Assembly (NCBI GenBank): GCA_021849075.1
Contig: JAJZTH010000014.1
Span: 1 to 64,000, forward strand
Origin: Pseudomonadota bacterium
Lineage (GTDB): Bacteria > Pseudomonadota > Alphaproteobacteria > Sphingomonadales > Sphingomonadaceae
Length of the DNA stretch: 64,000 nucleotides
Direction of reading: 5' to 3'
The notes under the pieces were generated by a model. The model worked only from the letters and a program-made list of their open reading frames with translations. It made no database searches and was not told the origin of the DNA. Both the position numbers and the translations under genes were made by a program. Below are positions 1-8,940 of the stretch, one piece after another. How positions within the stretch are numbered: the stretch's first letter is position 1; each line of letters starts with the position of its first letter.

Positions 1-1
1 C

Positions 2-124
2 GACGCCGAATTCTTCCGCAACAACAGCGACAAACGCGGCAGGCAAACCCAAAGCTGGGTCAAATTCCCCGATGGATGGAAAGTCGTCTCAGCACATGTA
101 AGCCTGGAGGGAAATACACATTGA
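2..124 (+). CDS. AtzH-like (DUF3225, HpxZ-type) protein, C-terminal fragment
   Basis: Only the last 40 codons are in the window; the gene starts upstream. The fragment contains GRQTQSWVKFPDGWKVVSAHVS, split here as GRQTQSWV and GWKVVSAHVS, which matches the C-terminal strand pattern (GRQSQTWV...GWRVVAAHVS) of the AtzH-like NTF2-fold family. Members of that family (HpxZ) sit beside amidases and purine or oxalurate catabolism genes. Its stop overlaps the TTG start of the next gene, so it is probably part of the same operon. Family assignment rests on memory of the motif in a short fragment. Confidence 0.7.
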   Translation, partial: DAEFFRNNSDKRGRQTQSWVKFPDGWKVVSAHVSLEGNTH

Positions 125-564
125 GCGCGCTGTTCGAGCATAGTCCCTGGATCGAGGCGCGGGCCGATGCGCGTCCATCCTCTGGCGATCGCTGGGCGGA
201 TCTGATGGCGGTGGTCCACAGCGCCAGCGGCGAGGAGCAACTGGCGCTGATCCGCGCCCACCCCGAACTGGCCGGCAAGGCGGCGATCGACAAGACGCTG
301 ACCGAAGCATCGGCGGCCGAACAGGCGAGCGCCGGGCTGGATCGCCTGACGCCGCAAGAATATGCGCGCTTTCACGATCTCAACGCCGCCTATCGGAATC
401 GCTTCGATTTTCCCTTCATCATCTGCGTGCGACTGACCGACAAGGCGGGTATATTGGCGGCCATGGAACAGCGGCTGCGCCATGACCGCGACGCCGAGAT
501 CGCGACCGCCATCGAACAGATTGGCGAAATCGTGCGCCTGCGCCTGAAGGACATGGCGGCATGA
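121..564 (+). CDS. uraD: 2-oxo-4-hydroxy-4-carboxy-5-ureidoimidazoline (OHCU) decarboxylase
   Basis: It catalyses the last step from urate to (S)-allantoin, decarboxylating OHCU in the cytoplasm. The protein has 147 residues and opens with SALFEHSPWI, the usual N-terminal helix of the family. The catalytic-histidine motif AHPELAGK (His47) and the conserved FDFPFI segment near residue 95 are present. I chose TTG at 121 because GGAGGG lies about 10 bases upstream and the codon overlaps the previous stop (TTGA). The in-frame ATG at 76 would overlap the upstream gene by 49 bases and lacks that ribosome site. The gene ends in an ATGA overlap with the next one. Confidence 0.93.
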   Translation: MSALFEHSPWIEARADARPSSGDRWADLMAVVHSASGEEQLALIRAHPELAGKAAIDKTLTEASAAEQASAGLDRLTPQEYARFHDLNAAYRNRFDFPFIICVRLTDKAGILAAMEQRLRHDRDAEIATAIEQIGEIVRLRLKDMAA

Positions 565-1979
565 GCGGTCTTGCTGCGCTGGAGACGGACCTCGCCCGGC
601 AACTAAGCTTGATCGGCTTTGGCGGCGCGGACTGGACGCGGGCGCGCGCGCATCCGCAAGGCCATGTCCATGACGTCATCATCGTCGGCGGAGGACAGAG
701 CGGGCTGGCCGCCGCCTTCGGCCTGTTGCGCGAGCGCGTGTCCAACATATTGATTATCGACGAAAGCCCCGAGGGTCTGGAGGGGCCGTGGGAAAGCTAT
801 GCGCGGATGATCACGCTGCGCACGCCCAAGACGCTCAATCCCATCGACTTCGGCGTGCCTGCACTTACCTATCGCGCCTGGTGGGAGGCACAGCATGGCG
901 CAACCGGCTGGGACGCGGTGGACAAGATCACGCGCGGCGACTGGATGGAGTATCTGCGCTGGTATCGCCGGGTGCTGGCCCTGCCGGTGCGTAACGAGAC
1001 CCGCCTGACCCTGATCGAACCGCTGGGGAACGGCCTGCACCGTCTGCATCTGGATGGACAGGAACCTCTGCTGGCGCGCAAGGTGATATTGGCGACCGGC
1101 ATCCAGGGGGGGGGCGAATGGCATACGCCCGCCATGATCCGCGACGCCCTGCCCCGCAGCCTTTATGCCCATACCAGCGAGGCGATCGACTATGCCGCGC
1201 TGGCGGGAAAGCGCATTGGCATATTGGGCGGCGGCGCATCCGCTTTCGACAATGCAAACCATGCGCTGGCGCTGGGCGTGGCGCAGGCGCATGTCTTCAT
1301 CCGCCGCCCGATATTGCCGCGCATCAACCCCATCCGTTTCATGGAGCGGGTCGGCTTCACCGGACGCTATCCTGCTTTGTCGGATACGGAAAAATATGCG
1401 GTGATGGCGAGCTTCCTTGGCCACAACCAGCCGCCGACCAACGACACGTTCGAACGTGCGGCCAGTTGGCCCGGTTTCGACCTGCATCTGGGATCGCCCT
1501 GGATCGCGGTTGAACAACGAAATGGACAGGTGTGTGTCACAACGCCGCAGGGCAATCATGATTTTGATTTTGTGGTGCTTTCGACCGGACTGATCAGCGA
1601 TCCCGGCCTGCGCCCGGAACTGTCTCAGGTCGCGCCGCATATTGCGCGCTGGGCCGATCGCTTCACGCCGCCTGCAGGCGAGGCCAATGCCCTGATCGAC
1701 GCGCATCCCTATCTTGGCCCCGGTTTCGAACTGACGCCGCGGGAAGAAGGCGATGCGACGCAGCTTCATGGCCTGTTCGCCTTCAACTATTCGGCGCTGA
1801 TCAGCCTGGGCCTTTCCGCCTCCGCCTTGTCGGGGCTTCAGACCGCGCTGCCACGCCTGATCAGGGGTGTGACCGATCAGCTGTTTCTGGACGACCGGGA
1901 CGCGCTGATCGCCGACCTGATCGCCTATGACGAAAATGAATTTCTGGGCCAATGGCCGCGTCAGGAGGCGGCGGAATGA
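561..1979 (+). CDS. hpyO: FAD/NAD(P)-binding monooxygenase, probable HpyO-type urate hydroxylase
   Basis: This 472-residue flavoprotein has a dinucleotide fold near residue 38 (DVIIVGGGQSGLAAA) and a second nucleotide fold near residue 217 (RIGILGGGASAF), the layout of flavin-containing monooxygenases. No cofactor-free or copper uricase is present, yet the gene sits between uraD and hiuH, exactly where the urate-oxidising step is needed. HpyO of Xanthomonas is a known FAD-dependent urate hydroxylase unrelated to HpxO. Position plus fold make this the likely enzyme converting urate to 5-hydroxyisourate. The flavoprotein fold is seen; the substrate is inferred. Both ends overlap neighbours by four bases. 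Confidence 0.75.
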   Translation: MSGLAALETDLARQLSLIGFGGADWTRARAHPQGHVHDVIIVGGGQSGLAAAFGLLRERVSNILIIDESPEGLEGPWESYARMITLRTPKTLNPIDFGVPALTYRAWWEAQHGATGWDAVDKITRGDWMEYLRWYRRVLALPVRNETRLTLIEPLGNGLHRLHLDGQEPLLARKVILATGIQGGGEWHTPAMIRDALPRSLYAHTSEAIDYAALAGKRIGILGGGASAFDNANHALALGVAQAHVFIRRPILPRINPIRFMERVGFTGRYPALSDTEKYAVMASFLGHNQPPTNDTFERAASWPGFDLHLGSPWIAVEQRNGQVCVTTPQGNHDFDFVVLSTGLISDPGLRPELSQVAPHIARWADRFTPPAGEANALIDAHPYLGPGFELTPREEGDATQLHGLFAFNYSALISLGLSASALSGLQTALPRLIRGVTDQLFLDDRDALIADLIAYDENEFLGQWPRQEAAE

Positions 1980-2305
1980 CCAGCCTGTCCACCCATGTTC
2001 TCGATACGGCCCATGGCTGCCCGGCCGAAGGCGTGTCGCTGCAACTGCTGTCCGACACCGGAGCATTGCTCTTTGCCGGAACGACCAATGCGGACGGCCG
2101 CTGCCCCGGCATCCCGCTGATCGAACCGGGCCGCTATCGGATAAGTTTCGCGGTCGCCGCTTATTATCGGGCGCGCGGCACGATGCTGGCCGACCCGCCC
2201 TTTCTGGACATCGTCACTGTCGACTTCGGTGTCGCGGACGAAGGCCATTATCATGTCCCACTGCTGGTATCGCCCTATGGCTATTCCACCTATCGGGGCA
2301 GTTGA
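1976..2305 (+). CDS. hiuH: 5-hydroxyisourate hydrolase (transthyretin-like)
   Basis: It hydrolyses 5-hydroxyisourate to OHCU, between the urate hydroxylase and UraD steps. The product is 109 residues, normal for the family. It begins MTSLSTHVLD with the active-site His7 and ends with the diagnostic C-terminal YRGS, preceded by HYHVPLLVSPYGYSTY. The ATG at 1976 overlaps the upstream stop as ATGA, which is preferable to an earlier in-frame start that would extend into the oxidoreductase gene. No signal peptide is visible, so it is cytoplasmic. Confidence 0.96.
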   Translation: MTSLSTHVLDTAHGCPAEGVSLQLLSDTGALLFAGTTNADGRCPGIPLIEPGRYRISFAVAAYYRARGTMLADPPFLDIVTVDFGVADEGHYHVPLLVSPYGYSTYRGS

Positions 2306-2306
2306 G

Positions 2307-3737
2307 ATGAGCAGCGTTCATTTTCTGCTGGATGGCGCGATCGTCGAGATTGCGGATGTCGATCCGACCGCCACGCTGGTGGACCATCTGCGCTACCGCA
2401 TGGGGCGCACCGGCACCAAGGAAGGCTGCGCCGAGGGCGATTGCGGCGCTTGCACCGTGCTGGTCGGCGAACTGACCGGCGATGCGATCGACTGGCGCGC
2501 GGTCAATGCCTGCATCCTCTTCCTGCCGATGCTGCATGGCAAGGCGCTGATGACGGTCGAAAGTCTGGGTACGGACAGCGCGCTCAACCCGCTGCAATCC
2601 TGCATGGCGGCGAATGGCAGTTCGCAATGCGGTTTCTGCACGCCCGGTTTCGTCATGTCGCTGCACGGCCGCTGCATCGGCGCGCGCGGGCATGATTTGC
2701 CGGTTGGCGATGTGCTGGCAGGCAATTTGTGCCGTTGCACCGGATATGGCCCGATCCTGGAAGCGGCGGAAACGGTGCCGTCGCTGTCGCAGAACGATGC
2801 CGCAACGATCGCAGCATTGGAAGGACTGGCATCAGATGAAACGGTGTCGGGCCAGTACGGCGACCGGCGCTGGTTCATCCCCCGCAGCGTTGAGGCGCTG
2901 GCCGATTTGCTCGCGAAACATCCCGATGCGCGGCTGGTGGCGGGCGCCACCGACGTCGGCCTGTGGGTGACGAAGGGGCTGCGCACGCTGGACACGCTGA
3001 TCTTCATCGGCGGCATCCCCGAATTGCAGCAGATGGCCGAGAGCGGCGATGGCCTGACCATTGGCGCCGGGGTGCGTTACGCCGACGCCCATGCCGCCTT
3101 TGCCCGTCTGCACCCGGACATGGGCGAACTGGTGCGGCGGATCGGCGGTTTGCAGGTGCGCAATGCCGGAACGGTAGGCGGCAACATCGCCAACGGCTCC
3201 CCAATCGGGGATGGACCGCCAGCGCTGATCGCACTGGGCGCGACGCTGACCCTGCGCAGCGCCATGGGGCGGCGGACGATGCCGCTGGAGGACTATTTCC
3301 TTGCCTATGGTCAGCAGGATCGCCGCCCGTTCGAATTTGTCGAAAGCATCCATGTGCCCCGCCCGGCACCGACCGACATCATCCTGATCGGCAAGCTGTC
3401 GCGGCGGTTCGACAGCGATATTTCGGCGGTGTGCGGCGCGATCATGCTGCGCATGGACGATGATCGGATCGCGGACGCGCGCATCGCCTTTGGCGGCATG
3501 GCGGCCACGCCCCGCCGTGCTGCAACGTGCGAAGCTGTGCTGATCGGCCAGCCTTTCAACGAAGCCGCCATCGACAGCGCCATTGCAGCCCTGAACGAGG
3601 ATTATAGTCCGCTGAGCGATGTGCGCGGCAGCGCCGCCTACCGGATCGAAGCGGCGGCCAGCCTGTTCCGGCGACTGTGGCACCGGGAAGCCGGCGCGGC
3701 CGTGTCGCTGCTGGCGCTGGAGGCGGAACATGGCTGA
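2307..3737 (+). CDS. xdhA: Xanthine dehydrogenase small subunit (2Fe-2S and FAD)
   Basis: This is the electron-transfer subunit of the molybdenum hydroxylase that oxidises hypoxanthine to xanthine and xanthine to urate. It is 476 residues. The N-terminal plant-type 2Fe-2S domain has Cys41, 46, 49 and 69, and the second 2Fe-2S domain has CGFC (108-111) and CRC (142-144). The FAD domain follows, including GGNIANGSPIGD. The ATG at 2307 lies one base after the hiuH stop. The end overlaps xdhB by eight bases, so the subunits are probably translationally coupled. Confidence 0.96.
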   Translation: MSSVHFLLDGAIVEIADVDPTATLVDHLRYRMGRTGTKEGCAEGDCGACTVLVGELTGDAIDWRAVNACILFLPMLHGKALMTVESLGTDSALNPLQSCMAANGSSQCGFCTPGFVMSLHGRCIGARGHDLPVGDVLAGNLCRCTGYGPILEAAETVPSLSQNDAATIAALEGLASDETVSGQYGDRRWFIPRSVEALADLLAKHPDARLVAGATDVGLWVTKGLRTLDTLIFIGGIPELQQMAESGDGLTIGAGVRYADAHAAFARLHPDMGELVRRIGGLQVRNAGTVGGNIANGSPIGDGPPALIALGATLTLRSAMGRRTMPLEDYFLAYGQQDRRPFEFVESIHVPRPAPTDIILIGKLSRRFDSDISAVCGAIMLRMDDDRIADARIAFGGMAATPRRAATCEAVLIGQPFNEAAIDSAIAALNEDYSPLSDVRGSAAYRIEAAASLFRRLWHREAGAAVSLLALEAEHG

Positions 3738-6039
3738 GCGCGATCCCGTCTGGCCAGTGCTGGCCAAGCCATCCAATCCGCATGACAGCGCGCCGCTGCA
3801 TGTCAGCGGCCTTGCCCGCTATGCCGACGATCTGCCCGAACCGGCGGCAATGCTCCACCTCGCCTTTGGTCAAAGCAGCCATGCCCATGCGCGCATCACT
3901 GCGGTCGACCTGTCGGCCGTGCGCGCCGCGCCGGGCGTAGTGGCGGTCTATACCGCCGCCGACATTCCCGGCGCCAATGACGTCAGTCCGGTCGCGGGCG
4001 ATGACCGGCTGCTGGCCGACGGCGAGGTGCTGTTCGTGGGACAACCCATTTTCCTCGTCGCGGCCACTAGCCAGCGCGCCGCGCGGCAGGCGGCACGGCT
4101 GGGCAAGATCGACTATGATCCCCTCCCCGCGCATCTGACCGTCGGACAGGCCCGCGCCGCCGCTTCGCTAATCGAACCGACCCAACATATGGCGCGTGGC
4201 GATGCCGATGCGGCGCTGGACGCCGCACCGCTGCGTCTGACCGGCGGTTTCGACATGGGCGGGCAGGATCATTTCTACCTGGAAGGGCAGGTCGCGGTCG
4301 CGACACCGGGCGAGGATGGGCAAATGCATGTCCTCTCCTCCACCCAGCATCCCAGCGAAGTGCAGCATCTGGTCGCCCATATGCTCCATCTCAGCTCCGC
4401 CGATGTGACGGTAGAGGTGCGGCGCATGGGTGGCGCGTTCGGCGGCAAGGAAACACAGGCCGCCCTCTTCGCCGCCGCCGCCGCTCTGGTGGCGCACAAG
4501 ACGGGCCGCCCCGCAAAATTCCGCTGCGATCGCGACGACGACATGGTGATGACCGGCAAGCGCCATGACTTCCGTGTCGATTATGAGGCCGGCTTCGATA
4601 CAGAGGGGCATGTTCTGGCGCTCAAATTGCGCCTTGCCTCGCGCTGTGGCGCGACCGTGGACCTATCCCCCGCGATCAACGACCGGGCGATGTTCCATGC
4701 CGATAATTGCTATTATCTGCCCGATATCACGATCGCGTCGGAACGGCTGAAGACCCATATGGTGTCCGCTACCGCTTTTCGTGGGTTTGGCGGGCCGCAG
4801 GGGATGCTGGCGATCGAGCGGATCATGGACGATGTCGCCGCGCATCTGGGCGTCGATCCGCTGCGCGTGCGCATCGCCAATCTCTATGGCCCCGGCCGTG
4901 ACGTCACCCCCTATGGCATGACGATTACGGACAATATTGCGCCGCAACTGATCGCGCGGCTGCGCGCCGATGCCCGATATGATGCACGGCGAGAGGCCAT
5001 CGCCGCCTTTAACGCAGCCAATCCGGTGCTGAAGAAGGGCATCGCGCTGACCCCGGTGCGTTTCGGCATCAGCTTCACCACCACCCACCTCAATCAGGCG
5101 GGCGCTCTTGTCCATGTCTATGCCGACGGCAGCATCCAGATCAATCATGGCGGCACCGAAATGGGCCAGGGCCTGTATATCAAGGTGGCGCAGGTGGTAG
5201 CCGATGTGTTCGCCGTGCCGGTCGGTCAGGTGCGGATCACCGCCACCCGCACCGACAAGGTGCCCAACACCTCCGCAACGGCAGCATCATCGGGCGCGGA
5301 CCTCAATGGCATGGCGGCCTATAATGCGGCGATGACGATCCGCGAGCGACTGACCGCCTTTGCCGCGCGCAGTTTCGGCCGTGAGGAAGGAGCCGTCCAT
5401 TTCACCCCGCATGGCGTACAGATCGGCCCGGACCGGATCGACTTCGGCACGCTCGCGCGCAAGGCCCATATGGGGCGCATCTCGCTATCGTCGACCGGCT
5501 ATTATGCGACGCCCGATATCGCTTATGACCGCGCCACGCATAAGGGGCGACCATTCTATTATTTCGCCTATGGCGCGGCGGTGGCGGAAGTCGCGATCGA
5601 TACGCTGACCGGCGAGCATAAGGTGCTGGCGGTCGATATATTGCATGATGTCGGCAAATCGCTGAACCCCGTCATCGACATTGGCCAGATCGAGGGCGGC
5701 TTCCTGCAGGGGCAGGGTTGGCTGACCACCGAAGAACTGGTGTGGGACGACAAGGGCCGGCTGCTGACCCACTCCCCCGCCACCTACAAGATTCCGACCG
5801 CGTCGGACCGGCCCCGCCATCTGTCCATCCGCCTGTGGGATGGAGAGAATGTGCAGCCGACCATCAACCGGTCCAAGGCGGTGGGAGAGCCGCCTTTCAT
5901 GCTGGCCAATTCGGTCTTTTCTGCGCTCAATCAGGCGATTGCCGCGACCGCGCCGGACAAGCGCACACTGCCGGCACTCGACGCGCCGGCCACGCCAGAG
6001 CGCATCCTGCGCGCGATTGCGAGCCACCGCGCCGCATGA
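3730..6039 (+). CDS. xdhB: Xanthine dehydrogenase molybdopterin-binding large subunit
   Basis: The catalytic subunit has 769 residues. It shows the family motifs GGAFGGKE in the first molybdopterin half, FRGFGGPQG, GGTEMGQG, and the active-site glutamate in VGEPPFML (about residue 720). The start is the ATG overlapping the end of xdhA; the reading frame is open further upstream but only inside xdhA. It partners with XdhA and needs XdhC for insertion of sulfurated cofactor. The stop overlaps the xdhC start as ATGA. Confidence 0.96.
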   Translation: MAERDPVWPVLAKPSNPHDSAPLHVSGLARYADDLPEPAAMLHLAFGQSSHAHARITAVDLSAVRAAPGVVAVYTAADIPGANDVSPVAGDDRLLADGEVLFVGQPIFLVAATSQRAARQAARLGKIDYDPLPAHLTVGQARAAASLIEPTQHMARGDADAALDAAPLRLTGGFDMGGQDHFYLEGQVAVATPGEDGQMHVLSSTQHPSEVQHLVAHMLHLSSADVTVEVRRMGGAFGGKETQAALFAAAAALVAHKTGRPAKFRCDRDDDMVMTGKRHDFRVDYEAGFDTEGHVLALKLRLASRCGATVDLSPAINDRAMFHADNCYYLPDITIASERLKTHMVSATAFRGFGGPQGMLAIERIMDDVAAHLGVDPLRVRIANLYGPGRDVTPYGMTITDNIAPQLIARLRADARYDARREAIAAFNAANPVLKKGIALTPVRFGISFTTTHLNQAGALVHVYADGSIQINHGGTEMGQGLYIKVAQVVADVFAVPVGQVRITATRTDKVPNTSATAASSGADLNGMAAYNAAMTIRERLTAFAARSFGREEGAVHFTPHGVQIGPDRIDFGTLARKAHMGRISLSSTGYYATPDIAYDRATHKGRPFYYFAYGAAVAEVAIDTLTGEHKVLAVDILHDVGKSLNPVIDIGQIEGGFLQGQGWLTTEELVWDDKGRLLTHSPATYKIPTASDRPRHLSIRLWDGENVQPTINRSKAVGEPPFMLANSVFSALNQAIAATAPDKRTLPALDAPATPERILRAIASHRAA

Positions 6040-6956
6040 GCGAATGGCTGACATGGATGCAGGAGGTCGCGACGCAGCAACCCGCCGCGCTGGTCAGCGT
6101 GCTGGCGAGCGAGGGATCGGCCCCGCGCGGCGCGGGCACTCGCATGCTGGTCAGCGCCGACCGGCTGTTCGGCACCATCGGCGGCGGCCAGTTGGAGCAT
6201 CGCGCGATAGAGCAGGCGCGCGCCATATTGGATTTGCCGCCGGGCCATTGGCGGGTGCAGGATTATCCGCTCGGCCCGTTGCTTGGCCAATGTTGCGGTG
6301 GACGGGTGCGGCTGCTGATCGAACATGTCGATCCGGCTTCGCTCGACTGGCTGGCCGATGCGGCCGAAGAACGGATGCTGGTGTCTACCCTGACCGCCAG
6401 CCGTATCGATCGGCATGTCAGCACACAGGCCGCACCGACCACCCTGTCGGCGCGGGGCGACCGACCCCGCGAAGGCATGATCTTTGCCGAAATCATCGGC
6501 CAGCGCCGCCGCCCACTCTATCTGTTCGGCGCAGGCCATGTCGGACAGGCCATCGCCCGGCACACCCAACCGCTGCCCTTCCGCCTTGCCTGGTTCGACA
6601 CTCGGCCATTGTTCGAAACGATCGACGGCGTCGCCATCGTGCCGGAGGATGCGATCACCCAATGCGTCGCCGAAGCGCCCGATGATGCGGCGATGCTCAT
6701 CCTGACCCATGATCATGCGCTCGACTATCAACTGACCCGCGCGGCGCTGGCGCGTGGCCCCATCGCCTTCGTGGGCCTGATCGGATCGCAAACCAAGCGC
6801 GCCCGCTTTCACAGCCGGCTGGAGCGCGACGGCCTGTCCGAAGCGGCGCGCATGCGCCTGACTTGTCCGATCGGCGTCGCCGGCGTCACCGGCAAGGAGC
6901 CTGACGTCATCGCCATCGCCGCCCTCGCCCAACTCTTGCAACTGGAGCGCCCATGA
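6036..6956 (+). CDS. xdhC: Xanthine dehydrogenase accessory protein XdhC
   Basis: XdhC binds molybdenum cofactor, promotes its sulfuration and delivers it to XdhB. This 306-residue protein has the N-terminal XdhC/CoxI segment (VLASEGSAPRGAGTRM, GTIGGGQLEH) and the C-terminal Rossmann-like domain (LFGAGHVGQAIA). Cys residues of the QCCGG segment are present near residue 86. The gene overlaps xdhB and guaD by four bases each, so its stoichiometry is set by the operon. Confidence 0.95.
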   Translation: MSEWLTWMQEVATQQPAALVSVLASEGSAPRGAGTRMLVSADRLFGTIGGGQLEHRAIEQARAILDLPPGHWRVQDYPLGPLLGQCCGGRVRLLIEHVDPASLDWLADAAEERMLVSTLTASRIDRHVSTQAAPTTLSARGDRPREGMIFAEIIGQRRRPLYLFGAGHVGQAIARHTQPLPFRLAWFDTRPLFETIDGVAIVPEDAITQCVAEAPDDAAMLILTHDHALDYQLTRAALARGPIAFVGLIGSQTKRARFHSRLERDGLSEAARMRLTCPIGVAGVTGKEPDVIAIAALAQLLQLERP

Positions 6957-8230
6957 CCGTCCGGGCCTTTCGCGGTGAAATATTGTCCGTCCCCCATGAT
7001 CCGTTGACCGACCCGCAGGCGGTGCGCCACGACCCGGACGGGATGCTGGTGGTCGAAGATGGCATCATCATCGATCGCGGCGCTTATGCCGACCTCGCGC
7101 CGCGCTATGGCGATATTCCGGTCGACACGCTGCCGGGACTGATCGTGCCGGGCTTCATCGACGCCCATGTCCATTATCCGCAGATGGACCGGATCGCCTC
7201 CCATGGCGAACAGTTGCTCGACTGGCTGGACCGGCATATCTTCCCGGCGGAAAAGGCGTTCGCCGATCGCTCCCATGCCGATCATGTCGCCGGGCTGTTT
7301 CTGGACGAATTGCTGCGCAACGGCACCACCAGCGCGTTGGTCTTTCCGACCGTCCACGCCCATTCGGTCGACGCGCTGTTCGAGGCGGCACTGGACCGCA
7401 ACATGCGGATCATTTCGGGCAAGGTGCTGATGGACCTTGGTCCCGATGGTCTGGCCGATACGGCCGAAAGCGCGCGCGCCGAGAGCGACGCGCTGATCCG
7501 ACATTGGCGCGGCAAGGGGCGTCTGGGCTATGCCGTGACGCCGCGCTTTGCGCTGACATCGTCGGACGAGCAATTGCAGGTCGCGGGACAATTGCTGACC
7601 GATCATCCCGACGTGCTGATGCACACCCATCTGGCGGAAAATGAGCGGGAATGCGCGGAGGTCGCCGCGCGCTTCCCGGACGCCGCCGACTATCTCGACG
7701 CCTATGATCGCTTTGGCCTGGTCGGCGACCGATCCGTCTTTGCCCATGGCATCCATCTGTCCGATCGCGCCTGCGCCCGCATGCACGAAAGCGGCGCAGG
7801 GATCGCGGTCTGCCCGACGTCCAACCTGTTCCTCGGATCAGGCTTCTTCGATTTTACGCAGGCGGCGCGGCATGGCCTGAAGCTGGGCCTGGGCACAGAC
7901 GTCGGCGCAGGCACCAGTTTTTCGATGCTGCATACCGCTGGTGTCGCCTATCAGGCGGGGCTGATGCGCGGCCATCGGCTTGATCCGTTCCGGGCGCTCT
8001 ACCTCGCCACCGCAGGCAGCGCGGCGCTGCTGCATATCGAAGACAAGGTGGGTGGGCTGATGCCGGGGCAGGAAGCCGATTTCGTTGTGCTGGACCCTGC
8101 CGCTACGCCGCTGCTGGCGCGCCGAACTGCCGGCGCGGACCTTGCCGAACGGCTTTTTGCGTTGCAGATATTGGGTGACGACCGGGCGATCGCGGACACT
8201 TATGTCATGGGCGAACGGGCGGCGTGTTGA
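6953..8230 (+). CDS. guaD: Guanine deaminase
   Basis: It deaminates guanine to xanthine, feeding the dehydrogenase encoded just upstream. It is 425 residues, typical for GuaD of the amidohydrolase superfamily. Zinc-site motifs are DAHVHYPQMD (His72, His74), MHTHLAENE and the aspartate in GLGTDVGAGTSFSM. CPTSNLFLGSG is also typical of GuaD. The ATG overlaps the xdhC stop. The neighbourhood of urate and xanthine genes makes the substrate assignment firm. Confidence 0.95.
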   Translation: MTVRAFRGEILSVPHDPLTDPQAVRHDPDGMLVVEDGIIIDRGAYADLAPRYGDIPVDTLPGLIVPGFIDAHVHYPQMDRIASHGEQLLDWLDRHIFPAEKAFADRSHADHVAGLFLDELLRNGTTSALVFPTVHAHSVDALFEAALDRNMRIISGKVLMDLGPDGLADTAESARAESDALIRHWRGKGRLGYAVTPRFALTSSDEQLQVAGQLLTDHPDVLMHTHLAENERECAEVAARFPDAADYLDAYDRFGLVGDRSVFAHGIHLSDRACARMHESGAGIAVCPTSNLFLGSGFFDFTQAARHGLKLGLGTDVGAGTSFSMLHTAGVAYQAGLMRGHRLDPFRALYLATAGSAALLHIEDKVGGLMPGQEADFVVLDPAATPLLARRTAGADLAERLFALQILGDDRAIADTYVMGERAAC

Positions 8231-8243
8231 TGATGGAAAGACT

Positions 8244-8939
8244 ATGACGATCAAGCTCATCTGCCTGGATGCCGACGATACGCTCTGGCACAATATGCGC
8301 CATTTCAACGCGACCGAAGAAGCGCTGGTGGCGATGCTCCAGCCCTTCGCCGACGATCATGTCACGCGCGAACGGCTGATCACCTGCGAAACGCGCAACC
8401 TGAAACTCTATGGCTATGGCGCGAAAGGTTTCACCCTGTCGATGATCGAGACGGCCGTGGAACTGGCGGGCGATCATCTGTCCAAATCGCTGATCGCGGA
8501 CATTCTGGCCGCCGGGCGGACCCTGCTCGCCCACCCGGTCGAGCTGTTCGACGACGTATATGAAACGCTCGAAACCCTGTCCGATCTCGGCCGGCTGGTG
8601 CTGGTGACGAAGGGCGACCTGCTGCATCAGGAAAGCAAGCTGGCCGCATCAGGGCTGGGCGATCTGTTCAGCGGGATCGAAATCGTCAGCGACAAGAAGC
8701 CCGAAACCTTCACCCGCATCTTCGCCCAATATGGCGTCGCGGCGCAGGAGGCGGTGATGGCGGGCGATTCCCTGCGTTCGGACATCAATCCCGCGCTGGA
8801 GGCCGGCGCCTGGGCCGCCTATATCCCGCAGGAAGGCGCGTGGGCGCATGAAATGGGCCATGTGCCCGAAGGCCATACCCATTTCCGCCTGCTCGACCGG
8901 CTGGGCGATCTGCCCGAATGGGTTCGGTCAATCGCCTGA
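8244..8939 (+). CDS. HAD-family hydrolase
   Basis: This 231-residue protein carries the HAD nucleophile motif LDADDTLW (Asp9, Asp11), VLVTKGD as motif II, and MAGDSLRSDINPA as motif IV. It is a phosphatase-type HAD. As the last gene of the purine operon, starting 13 bases after guaD, it may act on a nucleotide or a sugar phosphate; that is inference from context only. I start it at the ATG at 8244 because the protein begins directly with the first HAD strand there; longer in-frame starts run into guaD. Confidence 0.85.
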   Translation: MTIKLICLDADDTLWHNMRHFNATEEALVAMLQPFADDHVTRERLITCETRNLKLYGYGAKGFTLSMIETAVELAGDHLSKSLIADILAAGRTLLAHPVELFDDVYETLETLSDLGRLVLVTKGDLLHQESKLAASGLGDLFSGIEIVSDKKPETFTRIFAQYGVAAQEAVMAGDSLRSDINPALEAGAWAAYIPQEGAWAHEMGHVPEGHTHFRLLDRLGDLPEWVRSIA

Positions 8940-8940
8940 A

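Noticed and set aside
76..120. ATG at 76 as uraD start
   Set aside because: No ribosome site in front, and it overlaps the upstream gene by 49 bases; TTG at 121 has GGAGGG and an overlap of stop and start.
603..2066. Long open frame (487 codons) on the minus strand opposite the urate hydroxylase gene
   Set aside because: High-GC mirror frame; no family motifs and the composition is typical of antisense translations. The plus-strand gene has clear domains and operon junctions.
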